From positions 1-64,000 of the forward strand of contig CAVQRC010000006.1 in the NCBI GenBank assembly GCA_963715045.1: a stretch of DNA of 64,000 nt. Reading direction: 5' to 3'. Source of the stretch: CAVQRC01 sp963715045. GTDB lineage: Bacteria > Planctomycetota > Planctomycetia > Pirellulales > Lacipirellulaceae. The translations under genes were made by a program, and so were the position numbers. Below the pieces are notes generated by a model, which saw only the letters and a program-made list of their open reading frames with translations, did no database searches and had not been told where the DNA came from. Below, in pieces: positions 18,918-28,900 of this stretch. Numbering within the stretch: the first letter of the stretch is position 1; the number at the start of each line of letters is the position of its first letter.

Positions 18918-20375
18918 ATGCCCCAAACCACACGCCGTCGATTTCTGAAGAGTTCCTCTGCTGTGGGCGCCTCACTGCTTTTGACCGGTACGCGAGTTTC
19001 GGGTCAGATCGCCGGTGCCAACAGCCGTGTGCGAATCGCCGTTGCCGGTTTGAATGGCCGAGGCCAGAGTCACCTCCAGGGATGGCTCGGCCAGGACAAC
19101 GTCGAAGTGGCGTACGTGATCGACCCCGACCGCAACGTGCTGGGGAGGGCGATGAAGCGTTTAACGGAGAAGCTCGGCGACAAATTCCAGGGACAGGGAA
19201 TCACGGATGTTCGCGAGGCACTCGATGACCCCACGATCGACGCGATTTCCATCGCGACACCCAACCACTGGCATTCGCTGATGACGATCTGGGCTGCTCA
19301 GGCAGGCAAGCACGTCTACGTCGAGAAGCCGATGAGCCACGATATCGCCGAGGGTCGGAAGGTCGTGGAAGCACAGAAGAAGTACGGGGTCGTGATCCAG
19401 CACGGCACGCAGCGTCGCAGTGATGCGGGAATCGCCGGACTTCATGAAGCACTGCAGACAGGTAAGCTGCCGCGTTTGAAGATCGCCTACGGATACTGTT
19501 GCAAGCCGCGGGCAGGCATTGGCTTCAAGCCGCCAGGGCCTCCTCCGGAGAATCTGGATTGGACGCTCTGGAAGGGCCCGGCCGTCATCGATCAGTACCA
19601 CGGCAACTACGTGCATTACAACTGGCACTGGTTCTGGAAATCGGGGAACGGCGACCTGAACAATCAGGGAACGCATCAGCTCGATGTGGCCCGCTGGGCA
19701 ATCGATAAAGATCAGACTCATCCGATCCGAGCGATGGCAATCGGTGGGCGATTCAAGTGGAAGGATCAGGGCGAAACTCCCAACACGATGTTCGCGATGG
19801 CAGAGTACCCGAACGGCCAATACGTGTTGTTCAACGTGCGAAACGTGAATTACAAGGGATACCAGAACCAGGTCTACAACGAGTACTACCTCGAGGACGG
19901 CAGCAAGATCACCGGCGAAGGGAAATACAAGATCACTCGGCCCGGAAGCGATCAGGCGGAAGACCTGCCCCTTGATCCGGGGGCGGTCACGCCCGGTGGA
20001 AACTGGGGTAGCTTCATCGCTGCCGTGAGGGCGGGCGATCCTTCGATGGCGAACGGAAACGTGATGGACGCGCATTACGGCTGCGTCATGGGGCATCTCA
20101 TGAACAACTCGTACCGACTCGGCGAACAGGTTCCGTTCAATGCCAAGGCCGGGATCTTCGTCGGCCACACGGAAGCGTCGGAGCACTTCATGAAGCTGCA
20201 TGAGATCATGCGAGACGGTGTGGGGATCCCCGAAGGCGGGGCCGAGTACACCGTGGGTCCGTGGCTGACATTCGATCCGGACACCGAACGCCACGTGGGA
20301 GACCACGCCGAACAGGCAAACAGGTTGCTGAAGGATCCGAACAACCCGGGATTCGAGGTGCCAACCGAGGTCTAA
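18918..20375 (+). CDS. Tat-exported Gfo/Idh/MocA-family oxidoreductase
   Basis: NAD(P)-dependent sugar or cyclitol oxidoreductase family, 485 residues. A twin-arginine signal (TRRRFLKSS, then a hydrophobic stretch) predicts export of the folded protein with cofactor. The Rossmann domain begins RVRIAVAGLNGRGQSH; the family motif EKP occurs in HVYVEKPMSHD, and a conserved GTHQLDVARW lies in the C-terminal domain. The substrate is unknown; such exported paralogues are abundant in planctomycetes. The stop codon overlaps the first bases of a repeat copy. No damage to the frame. Confidence 0.9.
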   Translation: MPQTTRRRFLKSSSAVGASLLLTGTRVSGQIAGANSRVRIAVAGLNGRGQSHLQGWLGQDNVEVAYVIDPDRNVLGRAMKRLTEKLGDKFQGQGITDVREALDDPTIDAISIATPNHWHSLMTIWAAQAGKHVYVEKPMSHDIAEGRKVVEAQKKYGVVIQHGTQRRSDAGIAGLHEALQTGKLPRLKIAYGYCCKPRAGIGFKPPGPPPENLDWTLWKGPAVIDQYHGNYVHYNWHWFWKSGNGDLNNQGTHQLDVARWAIDKDQTHPIRAMAIGGRFKWKDQGETPNTMFAMAEYPNGQYVLFNVRNVNYKGYQNQVYNEYYLEDGSKITGEGKYKITRPGSDQAEDLPLDPGAVTPGGNWGSFIAAVRAGDPSMANGNVMDAHYGCVMGHLMNNSYRLGEQVPFNAKAGIFVGHTEASEHFMKLHEIMRDGVGIPEGGAEYTVGPWLTFDPDTERHVGDHAEQANRLLKDPNNPGFEVPTEV

Positions 20376-20453
20376 GTACCTATCCCAAAACTCAAGTCAG
20401 CGTGTCCCACGGCCGGGGAATTCGGTGGCGAAAACCAGTTTTGGCATCGGCTC
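20374..20453 (-). repeat. 80-bp dispersed palindromic element, copy 4
   Basis: On the minus strand it starts GAGCCGATGCCAAAACTGG, has CGAATTCCCCGGCCGTGGGA in the core and ends TTTTGGGATAGGTACTT. It is closest to the consensus. Its right end overlaps the TAA stop of the oxidoreductase gene (20373-20375), so the element's terminal bases supply the last two bases of that stop. The terminal arms can pair for 10 of 11 bases. Confidence 0.92.
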
Positions 20454-20529
20454 TATGCACGCGGGTCTAGGACACGCGGCGAGGCGGAATCGCGAGCGTC
20501 GGAGGATCCGTATTCGGAGGACGGCAAGG

Positions 20530-22237
20530 ATGGCCTCGAAACGCAGAGCGGCAGCCGAAGAAATCGCTGCGCAAATCTCGGAAGCGATCCGCGAAGGGCG
20601 TCGCGGCAGCGACGCTCTGCCCTCGAGACGGAATCGGTAGGGGCGATACTCCGTCAGGCCTGCGCGGTTCATCAGTTGGGCCGGCTGGCCGAGGCGCGGG
20701 AGCTCTATGGCCGCGTCCTCGCGATCTCGAGCCACAACGCCGACGCACTTCATCTATTGGGTGTGATCGACCACCAGGAAGGGAACCACGAGCAAGCAGC
20801 GTACCAGATCGAGCGGGCCATACAGATCGCGGCCACGACGGCCGCCCTGAACAACCTGTCGTCGGTGTACCAGTCTCAGCGGCGATTCGGTGAAGCGATC
20901 GCTGCCGCCCAGCGTGCACTCGCGATCGACGGCACATGCTCAGCCGCCTTGATCAATCTCGGCAAGAGCGCAGCGGCGGTGGGACGCTACAAGCAAGCCG
21001 AGGAAGCGTTACGGCGAGTTCTAGCACTCGAGGCCGGTCAGCTCGAGGCGACAGGGCGGCTGGCCTACCTGCTGGAGACAAGCAATCGCCACGAAGAAGC
21101 GGGGCTCACTTGTCGAGGCTGCGTTGTCGAACCATCCCAAGGATGTCTTGCTGAATCTGGTGGCCGCCAAGTGCGAGCGTAGGCGAGGAGCTGTGAACGA
21201 CAGCCCTGGCGAGACTGGAACGCCTCGTCGAGGCGGTTCCGGCGGCGAATACCGATCGGTTCGTGCTGTTCGAACTGGGAGCGCTGCACGATCGGCTCGG
21301 CAACGCAGACTCAGCCATTTCGTGTTTCCGGCAAGCCAATCGTCTGGTGCCGGGCGTTCCTGCCGCAGGGGATTACGAGACAAACAAGCAGATTGTTGAG
21401 ATTCGCCGGTTGTCCACGACCTGTGACCGCAGATGGTACGCGACCTGGTCGCAATCGGAGTTCCAGGGAGACGGCCGGCGCTGTCCGGTGTTCGTGATGG
21501 GTTTTCCTCGGTCGGGCAACACGCTGCTCGATCAGATGCTCGACTGCCATCCGGAACTCGAGACGCACCAAGAAGTGCCTGCATTGTGGCACGTAGCAGA
21601 ACGCGTCAACAGGATGCCGGGCGGATATCCCCACGCGCTGGCGACTCTCGGCGGGGCCGCAGTTGCCGCTCTTCGCGAAGAGTATTTCCAGGTCCAGTTG
21701 CAGGCCGGCCAACTTTCGGCCGAGCGTCGACTCGTCGATACCAATCCGCTGGCTACGATCCACATCCCGCTCATTCAGAGATTGTTCCCGGAGTCGGCGA
21801 TCGTGTTTACGGTGCGCCATCCGCTCGACGTTTGCCTGAGCTGCTTCATGCACGATTTCAAGCTCAATGACGCGATGGCGCTCTTCGCTGATCTCGAAGA
21901 CACGGCCCGGTTTTACCACGATGTGATGTCGCTGAGAGAGCAGTACGACGAAGTATTCGGGCCCCGACACAGAGTTGTTCGGTATGAGGATCTCATCGAG
22001 CGTGCTGAAACGGAGTTGCGAAATTTGTGCGAGTTCTTGCAGTTAGTCTGGGACCCTGCCATGCTCGACTTTGATGTTCGCGCCCGCCGCCGCGGCCGCA
22101 TTAACACGCCTAGTTACGCACAAGTGACGGAGCCGATTTACCGGCGAGCTCGATTTCGCTGGTCGCGATACGAACGTCATTTGTCCACCGCGGCGGAGAT
22201 ATTGTCGCCGTGGATCAAGCGGTGGGGTTTTGCCTGA
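20530..22237 (+). CDS. TPR-repeat sulfotransferase, frame-disrupted
   Basis: TPR repeats (EARELYGRVLAISSHNADAL, then two or three more 34-residue units) fused to a PAPS-dependent sulfotransferase domain. The 5'-phosphosulfate loop is FVMGFPRSGNTLLDQML at about 21490 and the 3'-phosphate site VFTVRHPLDVCLSCF at about 21807. It would transfer sulfate to a saccharide or protein acceptor. The frame shifts near 20600, 21098 and 21196. Restoring CG units at these places joins MASKRRAAAEEIAAQ to SALETESVGAILRQA and reconnects VEAALSNHPKDVLLNLVAAK with LARLERLVEAVPAANTD. Only the part from about 21200 on is open to the stop at 22237. Confidence 0.75.
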
Positions 22238-22592
22238 TCGCGTGCGGCCCCAGCCGGCGTGGAGCAGCAGCCGAAGGATTTCGTCGACACGGACTACCGG
22301 CGCCTTTGCCGTCCGAGGATTGCTGACAGGGCGCTTAAGAACGTCCGACGTTTCAATCAAGCGGGCAGCGGCATCACGCGTTCGGCGGAAGAGGCTCTCG
22401 ACCGAGTCGGCAATTCCCGATTGCCGAACTGGCCGGGCTAGTCGGTGGATGTGGCAATCACTCGCACGCAAATGGGCCACTTGGGCGAGGCCTCAGAGAA
22501 CACTCATTTCGGCCGAGTGCCACACACCCGCAGCTTGGCAATTTCCAGTTTCGTGCGGCGGTCGGCTTCACCGCCGCACCTAGTGACTTGCA
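22238..22592. other. Intergenic stretch with an inverted repeat at a gene-fragment junction
   Basis: No convincing gene. A perfect 10-bp inverted repeat (gtgcggcggt / accgccgcac, 7-base loop, 22553-22579) lies just before the point where sulfatase homology begins. It has no T-tract, so it is not a standard terminator. Confidence 0.4.
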
Positions 22593-23300
22593 GTGATCTT
22601 CGGAGGTCAGTGGAGCGTGTACGACAATGGTATCCGCGTCTCCACGCTGGTCCGCTGGCCCGGCAAGGTGGCGCCCAGCTCCAAGAGCGACGCGCTGATG
22701 CAGTACGTCGATGTCGCGCCCACGTTCCTCGAAGCGGCGGGCATTGATCCGCTTCAGGTCGACGCCGGTTGCCCTGACGCTAGTGGTACCACCGGTTTCG
22801 ACGGCCGAAGTTTTATGAAGGTGCTTACCGGAAGCGATGAGACATTTCGCGACTACGTGTTCTCGCAGCACACCACCGTCGGCATTAACGGCTATCTCGA
22901 GCCTTACCCCATGCGCGCCGTCCGCGACTCGCGGTACAAGCTTATCTTGAACATGGCTCCCGAAAACAGCTACACGATAAACGGCATCCATAAAGGGCAG
23001 CCGATCGAATCGTGGAAACAGGACGCCAAGAGTGATGCGGAATTCGCCGCGCGGGTGGAGTGGCTGTTCAAGCGTCCTGCCGAAGAGCTGTACGATCTTG
23101 AGGCTGACCCACAAGAAACCAATAACCTGGCCGACGATGCCAAGCTGGCCGAGGTCAAGATTCGCCTCCGCACCGAGCTCGATGCCTGGATGAAGCAGCA
23201 AGGCGATCTGGGTATGGAGACCGAACTAAGAGCCCACTCCCGCCAAGGCCCTGGCCGGCAGCGTCGCAAAGCGAAACAGAGCCCAAGCTCACGAGGCTAG
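22593..23300 (+). pseudogene. C-terminal fragment of an arylsulfatase
   Basis: About 235 residues matching the C-terminal half of a formylglycine sulfatase: WSVYDNGIRVSTLVRWPG, the AP-TFLEAAGI helix, MRAVRDSRYKLI and the closing LYDLEADPQETNNLA. The N-terminal half, with the Cys-x-Pro-x-Arg active site and metal-binding Asp residues, is absent, so the fragment cannot be catalytic. Homology starts abruptly at about 22595, next to the inverted repeat. The remnant is otherwise undamaged, which suggests a recent truncation. Confidence 0.8.
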
Positions 23301-23464
23301 CTCTCCTTGGCGGAGGCTAAACGCCCGCCTGGCGAAATGTTCTCAAGATTCTGAGGGAACAAGCCACTTTTCCCCAGCCCAGCGGCCGTTCGGGCCAATT
23401 AGGCTCAAAAAGTCCGGGACGTGTACGTTCGCGTCCTTCTCAGCGACCGCCATGGCTCGGAGTC

Positions 23465-24318
23465 ATGCGCAGCATGACGCCCAGCCAGATGCCAATGGGG
23501 GATGGAACATTTGGAGGAAGTAGCACCGGCGGCATGGGAGCAACACCAATGCCGACAGATCTCAAAACCGCCGTTCAGAAATACCTCCGTGCTGGAAACC
23601 TCTCGCGTGGAACTCGGAAAGGATATCAGGCGACGCTCAATAAGTGGACTGATTGGGGCGGAGGAGTTCCCATCGAGCACTTATCCCGCCAAGATATCCG
23701 CGACTTCTTAGATTGGGTTCACGAGCAGGCCGTCGACAAAGACCAATCGAATCCAGGTCGCACAGCCAACAAGCCGCGTGAGAACCTCAGGGCCGTCATG
23801 TGACTTGGAAACCCGAATCACCTGATCGTGAGATGAAACAACGGTCTCGATGGGGTTGGATCTTTTATCGGAGAATTGAAACTCAGAAGACCTTCTCTCG
23901 GCCGATGAACCGAACCGTCCATGCTCACCTCAAGAGCATCATGCCAGAGAAGCCTGATCCCGACGCACCGGTTTTTCTTGGCGGTAGCACTCGGCCGAAC
24001 TGTCGATTCCAAAAACTGTGTGCCTTGGCGGGAGTCAATCCAAGGAAGGATATGGAGACTGGCGAGGAGAAGCTTTGGCTGTTAAAGGACTTGCGGAAGA
24101 CGGCGGCAACCTACTACGACGAGCACGTTCCGGAATCCTCATTCGAAATCCTTGGCCATTCCGTCGGTGGCGTAACCTACCGCCACTATGCACACCGAGC
24201 TCCGCTCGCGTTCCGAGCAATCATGACATTGCCGCAGCCTTCGGCCTGCGCGGCAATGGCCAACGGCTTCGATGGCCAGTGTCCGTGTTGCCGTCGGGCA
24301 TTTACGGACGGCCATTAG
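23465..24318 (+). pseudogene. Tyrosine recombinase (phage-integrase family) with internal deletion
   Basis: Two pieces of one integrase. 23465-23803 gives the N-terminal SAM-like DNA-binding domain (TAVQKYLRAGNLSRGTRKGY, ending ENLRAVM then TGA). 23800-24318, in another frame, gives the end of the catalytic domain (DREMKQRSRWGWIFYRR, LKDLRKTAATYYDEHVPE, then ILGHSVGGVTYRHYAHRA with the probable catalytic Tyr). The segment that should hold the first catalytic Arg, of the order of 100 residues in relatives I recall, is missing at about 23800. It is probably inactive. No attachment-site duplication was recognised nearby. Confidence 0.8.
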
Positions 24319-24746
24319 CGTCGAGACTTGCTGGCCAGCCGTCGCCGCGTAGGAGCAGAGCGGTCCAAGGCTCCATGCCTTCAAAACGAGGGGTCGGATA
24401 GCTACCGTTTCGCCATGCGGGCGTTTAGACCGCTGTAATTGGCGACTCGGAGATTCGGCCAGCCTTGATGCTCTCTCCTGACTGCAACGGGCGGACGTGC
24501 TTTTTGCGAACTCGCGTCATCTCCGCAGGCGAAGCACCTCGCTGCCATCTTGTGTGCGCTGATGTTGGTCCAATTGGACCGAATCCTGGGTAGGTGTGCG
24601 CGCCGAGGTCACTCTCACCTCCTTCAGTTTGCACGGGCCGTTCGGAGCAGCGGTTGGTTCTGTCTTCAGCAAATCCGACTTTCTCGTGGTGAGAGGTCTT
24701 AAGCACTCGGAGTGTCCGTGAAACCGGCGCCATCTCATCGGAAGGG
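24319..24746. other. Region between integrase remnant and PEP-CTERM gene, with 14-bp palindrome
   Basis: No supportable gene. It contains a perfect 14-bp palindrome ggtccaattggacc at 24567-24580, shaped like a dimeric-protein binding site, with no known match. Confidence 0.4.
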
Positions 24747-25469
24747 TCAAAACTGAGAAAGTCGTAATCGCCTTCTGTAACACAGTGGCCCGAGCATCCC
24801 CAAGGCGGTCAATGCGAATGTCGACGGCTCGGGTATCGACACGTCCGCGACATGCACATAGCGAAACAATGCCGTGCCAGAACCCCCTAGCGGCGGGATG
24901 ATGCTGGGTCCGTAGTAGACTCCCGGTATGCCCTCGGTCAGCGCACTCGAAGTACGAGAATATATAGGCGAACTCGGCATGGTCTCACCCGCCTTCCAAG
25001 CCCACGCATTTATGGCGTCACCGATGACATCGAGTTGCAATACAACGTCATGTTCTACGGGGCGCAGATCAGTGCCAATCCGCTCGAACTCGCCGGCGAC
25101 ACCAAGCCACACACCTCCGTCCACGGCTACTTCCAGGGCATGGGCAATGCCTGTCGAATCGTTGCCCCTCACAAAGACGCCAGCTACTTCATCGCCTTGC
25201 CCATCCTCGATCCGTACCTGGGCACGAATTGATGAATCCCGCAAATTCAAGTCGAACAACCCGATCACGGCGCCGTTATTTGGCTCAATGGGATTGACTC
25301 GTAGATCTCCGTCGGACACATCAAAAGTAGTCTGGGGCCATAACGTAACAGCAGTCCAGTCTGCCAGCACACTGTCATCATTGAAGTGATCAAAATACAC
25401 GGTTTCGGCACTAACTACTGCGGATTGCCCAAGGACCATCAAGGTGACCAGCAATAAGTACATTCTCAT
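24747..25469 (-). CDS. PEP-CTERM sorted secreted protein, laminin-G-like fold possible
   Basis: 240 residues. A signal peptide follows the ATG at 25469 (MRMYLLLVTLMVLGQSAVVSA), with a gagga site upstream. The middle is beta-rich (YFDHFNDDSVLADWTAV, LEVAVDGGVWLGVAGEF), resembling concanavalin-like ligand-binding domains. The C-terminus is a textbook exosortase tail: IPEPSTF, a hydrophobic segment and the basic cluster YRRRLRL. It is predicted to be delivered to the envelope and processed by an exosortase (none encoded here). Ligand unknown. Confidence 0.8.
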   Translation of the reverse strand: MRMYLLLVTLMVLGQSAVVSAETVYFDHFNDDSVLADWTAVTLWPQTTFDVSDGDLRVNPIEPNNGAVIGLFDLNLRDSSIRAQVRIEDGQGDEVAGVFVRGNDSTGIAHALEVAVDGGVWLGVAGEFERIGTDLRPVEHDVVLQLDVIGDAINAWAWKAGETMPSSPIYSRTSSALTEGIPGVYYGPSIIPPLGGSGTALFRYVHVADVSIPEPSTFALTALGMLGPLCYRRRLRLSQF

Positions 25470-25639
25470 CGTAACATCCTCATGGTTAATTCGTTTTTCA
25501 GTGTAGAACGACCATAAATCAAGTCTTGAATGAGCATGCGCCGAATGTAAGACATGCATCAGCGCTATTTCCTTTTGGTTCTGTCCGCGTTTTTATGAAG
25601 ACCAGCCCGCGAGTGCGCAGACGAAGCACTCGTGGCCGG

Positions 25640-25918
25640 TCATGTTGTTTCTCGCATGGACTTTGTTTCGTGTTCCTTGTTGGTCGAATGAAAAGTGCCG
25701 GCTGGGGATTGCCGCTGAGTCGCATCCTCGGGCAGCGCTACCAACTGTCTGTTTGTTCGTTTGTCGCTGGTCTTGTCAGCTGCGTTTCCCGGGTTGCCGA
25801 TGGTGACGAGTGTGATGTCGAACGTTTTGAGGCGACTGCCGAAAGTGTCGGCGTGAGCCTTGGAAGCGAAGAAGCGTGTCTCGGCACGAAGTGTCAAAGT
25901 GGTGGCGGTTATCTTCAT
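25640..25918 (-). pseudogene. Truncated leader of a SUMF1/formylglycine-generating-like secreted protein
   Basis: The segment AHADTFGSRLKTFDITLVTIGNPGNAADKT resembles the conserved start of planctomycete secreted SUMF1-type proteins, in which a signal peptide is followed by F-V-x-V/I-G-NPGNAAD. After this the frame becomes unrelated and stops, so the C-type lectin-fold catalytic domain is missing. The signal-peptide part is also degenerate. It abuts the kinase stop by 24 bases. I regard it as gene debris; the family call rests on one motif. Confidence 0.45.
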
Positions 25919-25941
25919 GAGTCGGTTTTCGCGAGGTCGTC

Positions 25942-28900
25942 TTAGCGCAGCTCCAATGTCGTGGTTGTTCTGCCAGGCGGCTGGGTCGGGCTGGCCGCGT
26001 GTGGCAGCGACGGACCGGCATCCAACACGTAGACCTCGCCGGTGTCGGCGGCGGCGGCCAATTGGCGACCGTCAGGACTCCAGTCCACCGAGTAGACATT
26101 CGGTTTGTCTGGGAGATTAAACACCGCTAGTTGGTCGCCCAGGACTGCCTCCCAAATGCGCACCGTCCCGTCGTTTCCGCAAGAAGCGATGCGGGCACCG
26201 TCGGGCGACCAGGCAATGCCTTGCGGGACTGCTTGATGACCTTCGAGAGAAATGCGTTGCTCAAGCGAAGTGGCATCTAGGACGCGAATTATCCCGTCGA
26301 GCGTGCCGACTGCCACCAAGGTTGAGGTCGAGTCCCAGGTTAGGACCGGGGACCACGTATCGACGATCACTCGGTTGGCGACAGGCCGCCGATTCTTCAC
26401 ATCGTAGATGAGCAGGAATGTCCCCTGAGTATGGCCGTACGCGACGGCGAAGCGTCGGCCATCCGGACTCCACGCGATATCGGGGTGCCATCCTAACGGA
26501 GTCTCGAGTAAGTCCTTGATCTCTAGTGTTTCGAGATCACAGACACGCACCTGCCCAGATGAATACGTGAGCAGACCCGCCTGAAGATGGATATCGACTA
26601 CTAGGGGAGAATCGTCCTTGTTCAGGTCCATTCCTGCTACGCGATCGCTAAAAGATCCGTCTGCGACTCCCAGTTTGTGAAGATGACCGCCATAGTCGAT
26701 TGCACGAAGCCACCGATTGTCGGTCGACCAATCAATCGTTAGCATTCGGTGCCCGCCGGTTTTGTGCAGTGCCACGGTTTTTGAGGTCTTTACGTCGTGG
26801 ACACGCACTGTTGACTTAAACTCTTGCGGCCCCAACCGCATTTGATGAGCGACCGCCACTTGCGTACCATCTCTGCTCCAGCGGACTATATTCGGCGCGC
26901 CGCTGCGTCGTTCGGGAGGATCGAGCACATGACTGTATCCCAACTCCTGAGCGAGCCGTACGATCTTGAGAGTTTTGCCTCCCTTGGACGCTAAGAACTG
27001 GCCATCATGACTGGCAGCCACTAGCGACACGGGTGCCCGATGTACGAGCAGCGATCGGACCTCGCGCTTTTCGTCTAGATCCCAGACTCGGATGGCCTGG
27101 TCGGTGCCGGCGCTGGCGAGCGTATTGCTGTTAATCCAACATACGTCTTCCACATCTCGGTGCGAAAACCAAGTCACGGGTTCTGCTGTGTCTCGTCCGT
27201 ACACAGCAACAATGTCGGTGTCGGTAGCCGCGAATCGACTCCCATCGGCGCACCACTGAAGGTGGCCCATGGCTCCGTCGGACAGCGGTTTGTGATGAAA
27301 CGGCGGCGCATTCGTCTTGAGGTCCCAAACCGCCCTTCTGCCGAATCTTAGTGTGGCCGCGAGTTGATCTCCCCCGGGAGAAAATTTGACAGATCTCACA
27401 AGGGACTTGATCTCAGGGTCGAAGAGCACGTCGACGAGCTTGTTGCTGGGGACGTCCCAGGTCTTGATTTGTCCAAAAAAGTTGGCAGTCGCCAACAAGT
27501 CACCGCTGGGTGTGAGATCAAATCCATGAAGCTCGCGAAGATGCCCTGTTCCCTCGTAGGCTTGTTGATCAAACAGAGTCCCGCCCGTCGTCGCATCCAA
27601 GACGACGACACGTCCCTCGTTCGTGGCGAAAGCCATGCGGGTTCCATGGGCAGACCATCTCAGGCCAGTGATCGGCATTGCCGGCGTTCCTGGAAAGCTA
27701 GCGACCGTGCGCAGCGCCCTACGCTCGCCAGGCACCCAAACCTCAATGGCAGAGTCTTCAACCCCTCGTGGCACGACGACCGCGAGCTGGTTGAGCAGCG
27801 GATGCCAGGCTGCCTGCTGAACAGGTTGTTGAGGCGTTTCAGCGAACAGTTTCTTGAACTGCTCGTGGAGATAATACCACTCCCAGCCGCGAAGATCGGT
27901 CGACTTTGGCGTTGGGCTTGTGCTGAGCAGCAAGTGTTCGAGAGAACCGTAGTCATGGGCCTCCCAAGCAGTCACCGCTTGAGACAGTTGCGACACGTAA
28001 AGACGCTGAGCTATTGCTTGCTGAGCTTGCTCTTTCTGATCGCGTTCTAGGAGAACCTCGGCAAGTCGCGTCTTGGCAAGCAGCTCGCTCTGCTGGGCCC
28101 AGATCGTGAAGCGGGCGCTCACGATGCTGGCGACGAGTAGCGAAGCGACAATTAGAACCATACTCGTCACGAGCGCACGGTTGCGGCGAGTGAACTTGCT
28201 CAAGCGATAGACCCAACTGGCGGGTCGTGCCAACACCGGTTCATCGTGGAGATAACGCTCGACATCCTCAGCCAGTCCGCTGGCCGATGGATACCTGCGG
28301 CTCCGGTCCCTTTCCAGGCATTTCATCACGATCCAGTCGAGCTCCCCACGAACCAACTTGCGTAGTTTCTGCGGATCGGTTCGGCGGCGGTCGGCGACCG
28401 TTGTCGCCAGATCGGCTTGCAGCGTACTGAGGCGTGCACTGGGCCAGGGTGGTTCTTCCTCGCGCATGATCCGCCGCAGCTCGTCGTAGGAGGCCGAGTG
28501 GAGGCGATCTTTGTCCAGCGGCGTGACGCCCGTCAACAGCTCGTACAGCAACACGCCCAGCGAATAGATGTCGGTTCGTGTATCGACGCCCAACGGACTG
28601 AGCTCTGCCTGCTCGGGGCTCATGTAGAGTGGTGTCCCAACCATCTGCGCAAAGGCAGTGACAAGCGTCTGCTCGGTAAGTCGCTGATCGATCGCCTTGG
28701 CGACGCCGAAGTCGATGATTTTCGGCGCGGGCTGGCCGTCGTGTATCGCCACCAGGACGTTGGTCGACTTGATATCGCGGTGGATGATTCCTTTTTGATG
28801 GGCGTGCTGGATCGCCAGGCAAACGGCGACGAACAAATCCAGCCGCTCACGGGCGGGGAGGTTCAACTGGTCGCAATATTCGGTGATCGCAACACCCGGG

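Noticed and set aside
22259..22441. A 60-residue gene between the sulfotransferase and the sulfatase fragment
   Set aside because: No ribosome-binding site and no recognisable motif; equal to chance frames in this composition.
24425..24733. A 102-residue minus-strand protein after the integrase relic
   Set aside because: Composition is not protein-like (clusters of His/Arg/Thr without secondary-structure pattern) and no start signal was found.
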